This document shows, piece by piece, positions 14,857 through 17,624 of a DNA stretch of 17,624 nucleotides; position 1 is the stretch's first letter; every line of letters begins with the position of its first letter. Where the stretch lies: positions 1-17,624 of the forward strand of contig CAJWOD010000009.1 in assembly GCA_913044145.1 (NCBI GenBank), read 5' to 3'. Origin of the DNA: an uncultured Nitrospina sp. Its GTDB lineage: Bacteria > Nitrospinota > Nitrospinia > Nitrospinales > VA-1. Below the pieces are notes generated by a model. That model was given only the letters and a program-made list of their open reading frames with translations. It was not told the origin of the DNA and did no database searches. The translations under genes were made by a program, and so were the position numbers.

Positions 14857-16089
14857 TCAGACTGTTTTTAATTTACAAAATCTCGAATAAACCAAATATG
14901 CTGCGAATATATTTGCTCCTATTGCTGCCACTGCAATAAAAATCTCCAACTGGTCGATTAAAGAAACTAATAAAAGGAAATGAATAAAATCTCTATTTGC
15001 GAATTTTTCTGCCAGTTCCGGTTCGCTGATATGGAAAAATTGTTTCTCTGGGGATCTTTTCTTAAGAAGTATTGGGCTGAGTAGTAAAAATGCGAGTAAT
15101 CCACCCAGTCCAGCTAGGCTTCCAAGGTATAAAAATAAGGTTTCACTTGTTTTGAGGAACACTCCATATCCAATTGCGGTGAAAACCAAAAAATGAATGA
15201 TATTGTCGCAGTAGAGATCCAGTTTTTTCCCAATATCTGATTCCATAAACTTTAAACGTGCTATTTCACCATCAGCTCCATCTATCCAAGTTGATAAAAC
15301 CAATAGTGCAGAAGCGATCACGGAGGATTCGTAATAACCACGAGAGAAAAGGAAGGCAGATGCCAGGCCTAAAAAGAAACTGATAAGAGTAATCTGGTTA
15401 GGACTAATAGGAGTATTCAAAAACATACGGGTCAAAACACGCGATACAGGCCTGGAGAGAATTCGAGTGATGGTACTGTCATGATGAAGGCCTGAGTTTC
15501 TCATTTGTGCTTCGTGGAGAATTTTGAAGTCCTCGGGTTTTTTTATTTCCATATCTTTTGGGCCAGGTATGTAAACAGGAAAACCCTTGTGCATTGATTC
15601 ATTTGAACCACAAATAATCGAGTCTATGCAATTATTTAATAATAGATCCTCTAGGTTTTCAGGGTTTATAGGAAAAAAATATTGTTCCTCATTTTGTTCT
15701 TCTGAACAGATAAGTTGGTATAATTTTTTCGTGTCATGGAGGACGGAGCCATTAAATATATATACGGGGTTAGGGTTGTTTTGAATCCATTTTTTCAATT
15801 GCATAATATTTCCTATCCAAATAATATCTTGGGCTAGTCGTCGATCCTGTAAGATTTTTTCGAATGATTTTTGCAAGTCTCCATTCGGATCTTCCATAAA
15901 AACAACAAGAGTTTTTATGTCGGCTTTTTGCAACGTCAAGAGATTTCTAAGGATAAAAGGAACCCCGGCGATTTTGGAAGAATACCATTTAATAGGATTT
16001 CCATATTTTTCCGGATTTCTAAGCAGAAGGACTCCGTTTAAGTTGTTATCTGCCGCCAAAGAATAGGATTGTTTGTAGCTTTGTGTCAT
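14857..16089 (-). CDS. Fused degenerate nucleotidyltransferase and CDP-alcohol phosphotransferase
   Basis: This 410-residue protein has two parts. Residues ~1-190 look like a nucleotidyltransferase fold that has lost its active site: the expected AAGxGxR loop is replaced by LLLRNPEKYGNPIKWYSS, while the next block is kept (IAGVPFILRNLLTLQKADIK, 40-59), and the metal-binding Asp position reads IFNGSVLHD. Residues ~205-405 form the membrane phosphotransferase: entry TPISPNQITLIS (226-237), then the complete motif DX2DGX2ARX8GX3DX3D at 270-295 (Asp270, Asp273, Asp291, Asp295), with about six membrane helices. The layout matches that of bifunctional CDP-inositol / di-inositol-phosphate-phosphate synthases, but the first activity is probably lost and supplied by the intact enzyme at 14112. 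The ATG at 16089 has no clear Shine-Dalgarno. It is divergent from the inositol-phosphate synthase. Confidence 0.8.
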   Translation of the reverse strand: MTQSYKQSYSLAADNNLNGVLLLRNPEKYGNPIKWYSSKIAGVPFILRNLLTLQKADIKTLVVFMEDPNGDLQKSFEKILQDRRLAQDIIWIGNIMQLKKWIQNNPNPVYIFNGSVLHDTKKLYQLICSEEQNEEQYFFPINPENLEDLLLNNCIDSIICGSNESMHKGFPVYIPGPKDMEIKKPEDFKILHEAQMRNSGLHHDSTITRILSRPVSRVLTRMFLNTPISPNQITLISFFLGLASAFLFSRGYYESSVIASALLVLSTWIDGADGEIARLKFMESDIGKKLDLYCDNIIHFLVFTAIGYGVFLKTSETLFLYLGSLAGLGGLLAFLLLSPILLKKRSPEKQFFHISEPELAEKFANRDFIHFLLLVSLIDQLEIFIAVAAIGANIFAAYLVYSRFCKLKTV

Positions 16090-16317
16090 ATAAGCTTGAA
16101 AGCATTGATTTTTATTGATGAGATACTATTGGACGATTAAACAGGATATTAAGCTTCCGCAATATTTATTAAAAAATCCTTCTTCTAAATATTAATATTT
16201 TGTGAGTTGTAATGTATATTGTTATAGCTCGGCTTATTTTTAGCCGGAAATTTCTGAGTCATTTTAGCAAATATTTTTTTTAATAAAAACATCTCTAAGG
16301 TTAAGGGCCGTTAAATT
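16090..16317. promoter_or_regulatory. Divergent gap between fused phosphotransferase and inositol-phosphate synthase
   Basis: This 228-bp AT-rich gap holds both outward promoters. Toward the synthase there is a -35 TTGTGA (16200-16205), 17 bp, and a -10 TATAGC (16223-16228) with an upstream TGT that fits an extended -10. The start would be near 16235, leaving a leader of ~80 nt. At the start of that leader is a 5-bp hairpin, CGGCT-7nt-AGCCG (16230-16246). No ORF of note lies in the gap. Confidence 0.4.
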
Positions 16318-17624
16318 ATGAATGAAAGTACAGATGTATATGATGGTTTGGCTCGAAAAATTGAACCCCCAAAAGGAAAATTAGGAGTTTTGCTTCCAGG
16401 TATGGGAGCAGTAAGCTCCACTCTCATTGCTGGAGTGCAATTGGTCAATGCCGGCTACAGCCAACCGATCGGTTCGGTCACTCAAATGTCCCGAATTCGT
16501 TTGGGGAAAAGGGATAATCCACAATATCCATTTGTAAAGGACTTTGTTCCGCTTTCACCTCTAAAAGATCTTGTTTTTGGTGGATGGGATATTTATGACG
16601 ACAATTGTTACCAGGCAGCTCTGGCCTGTGGGGTGATAGACAAACAAGAATTGGAACCCATTCGCAAACAACTTGAAGAAATTAAACCATGGTCAGCAGT
16701 GTTTGACCCCGCTTTTGTAAAAAACCTTTCAGGACCAAATGTGAAAACAGCCGCCAATAAAATGGAATTGGCGGAGATGTTAATGCAGGATATGGATAAT
16801 TTTAAAAAACAGCATGATTTAGAACGATTAGTTATGTGTTGGTGCGGCTCTACGGAAGTTTATCAGGAGGATATGGATCATGAAGCTTTTAAAACAATAG
16901 ACGGCTTTGAGAAAGCACTAAAAAATAATCTATCTATAATTCCACCCTCTATGATTTATGCTTATGCAGGAATCAGAATGGGTGTTCCTTTTGCCAATGG
17001 CTCTCCCAGCCTCACTGTCGATACTCCGGCGATGGTAGAGCTAGCCTTAAAGCATAATGTAGCAATTGCCGGTAAAGATTTTAAAACCGGTCAAACTTTG
17101 ATGAAAACCATTATTGCCCCGGGGTTAAAAGCGAGAATGTTGGGCTTAGAAGGGTGGTTTTCCAGCAATATCCTTGGTAATCGCGATGGTGAAGTTTTAG
17201 ATGACCCTGATTCTTTTCGCTCCAAGGAAGTGAGTAAAGGTTCTGTTCTTGATAGTATTTTTCAAGATGATCTTTATCCAGAACTTTATGGAGATTATTA
17301 TCATAAAATCCGCATCGAATATTATCCTCCCAGAGGAGATGCCAAAGAAGGCTGGGATAATATCGATATTCAGGGTTGGCTTGGACAAAAAATGCAATTG
17401 AAGGTCAATTTTCTTTGTCGCGATTCCATCCTGGCAGCACCTGTGGTATTAGATCTGGTTTTATTCCTGGATATGGCTAGTCGAGCGGGTATGCGTGGAA
17501 TACAAGAGTGGCTTTCCTTTTACTTTAAGTCTCCACAATGCCGAACAGATTTGAAACCTGTTAATTCGTTATTTGATCAAGATGAGAAACTCAGAAATAC
17601 TTTGAGAATTTTGATGGGTGAGAA
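16318..17624 (+). CDS. myo-Inositol-1(3)-phosphate synthase, cut by the right edge
   Basis: The family makes inositol phosphate from glucose-6-phosphate with NAD+ as a cycling cofactor, the first committed step of inositol synthesis. The visible 435 residues cover nearly all of the protein; no stop is reached. LLPGMGAVSSTL (25-36) is the NAD-binding loop. AGKDFKTGQT (251-260) contains Lys256, matching the catalytic Lys of the family GDDFKSGQT block. GNRDGEVLDD (287-296), then FRSKEVSKGSVLDS, and FLCRDSILAAPVVLDLVLF are the other conserved blocks. ATG 16318 is used: AAGGG lies 10 nt upstream and the reading begins with a normal N-terminal extension. The sequence style is that of bacterial synthases of roughly 440 residues. 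It sits in a block with CDP-inositol-type enzymes, so its product is probably used for a phospholipid or solute head group. Confidence 0.93.
   Translation, partial: MNESTDVYDGLARKIEPPKGKLGVLLPGMGAVSSTLIAGVQLVNAGYSQPIGSVTQMSRIRLGKRDNPQYPFVKDFVPLSPLKDLVFGGWDIYDDNCYQAALACGVIDKQELEPIRKQLEEIKPWSAVFDPAFVKNLSGPNVKTAANKMELAEMLMQDMDNFKKQHDLERLVMCWCGSTEVYQEDMDHEAFKTIDGFEKALKNNLSIIPPSMIYAYAGIRMGVPFANGSPSLTVDTPAMVELALKHNVAIAGKDFKTGQTLMKTIIAPGLKARMLGLEGWFSSNILGNRDGEVLDDPDSFRSKEVSKGSVLDSIFQDDLYPELYGDYYHKIRIEYYPPRGDAKEGWDNIDIQGWLGQKMQLKVNFLCRDSILAAPVVLDLVLFLDMASRAGMRGIQEWLSFYFKSPQCRTDLKPVNSLFDQDEKLRNTLRILMGE

Overview
This AT-rich window carries 16 genes that look chromosomal, with no rRNA, tRNA, CRISPR array or insertion sequence that I can see. 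Housekeeping functions (tRNA modification, heme synthesis, a UvrD/PcrA helicase, HflX), one textbook sigma70-type promoter (TTGAAC, 17 bp, TATAAT) and short signal-peptide and membrane-protein genes point to a bacterium, probably Gram-negative. Base composition and gene style would fit a marine Nitrospinota or Deltaproteobacteria-like lineage. That placement is a low-confidence guess and no marker in the window proves it. At least three genes use TTG starts, and many starts lack a clear Shine-Dalgarno sequence.

Left part (1-7844): the 3' part of queG (epoxyqueuosine reductase), then hemE and hemH, which overlap and encode uroporphyrinogen decarboxylase and ferrochelatase, then a UvrD/PcrA-type helicase and a small exported protein, all on the + strand. 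hflX converges on this run from the - strand. After a 212-bp divergent gap come a STAS-like (DUF4325-type) protein and a small TPR protein.

Middle part (7845-12104): trmL (- strand) is divergent from a small CPXCG-type cysteine-rich protein. A COG0523 metal-chaperone GTPase follows on the - strand. Next is a two-gene - strand unit: a B12-binding radical SAM enzyme of the RiPP-maturation C-methyltransferase type, then a pyridoxamine-5'-phosphate-oxidase-fold flavoprotein. No convincing RiPP precursor is encoded in the window.

Right part (12105-17624): this is the most interesting block. It holds a CDP-alcohol phosphotransferase, an HpnL/LPG-synthase-type membrane protein (flippase-like family), a stand-alone nucleotidyltransferase resembling inositol-1-phosphate cytidylyltransferase, a second CDP-alcohol phosphotransferase fused to a degenerate nucleotidyltransferase domain, and myo-inositol-1-phosphate synthase, which runs off the right edge. 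Read together, the genes suggest glucose-6-phosphate -> inositol phosphate -> CDP-inositol -> an inositol phospholipid (or di-inositol phosphate), with a membrane protein that could move the lipid. The enzyme families are clear. The end product and the division of labour between the two phosphotransferases are inference.
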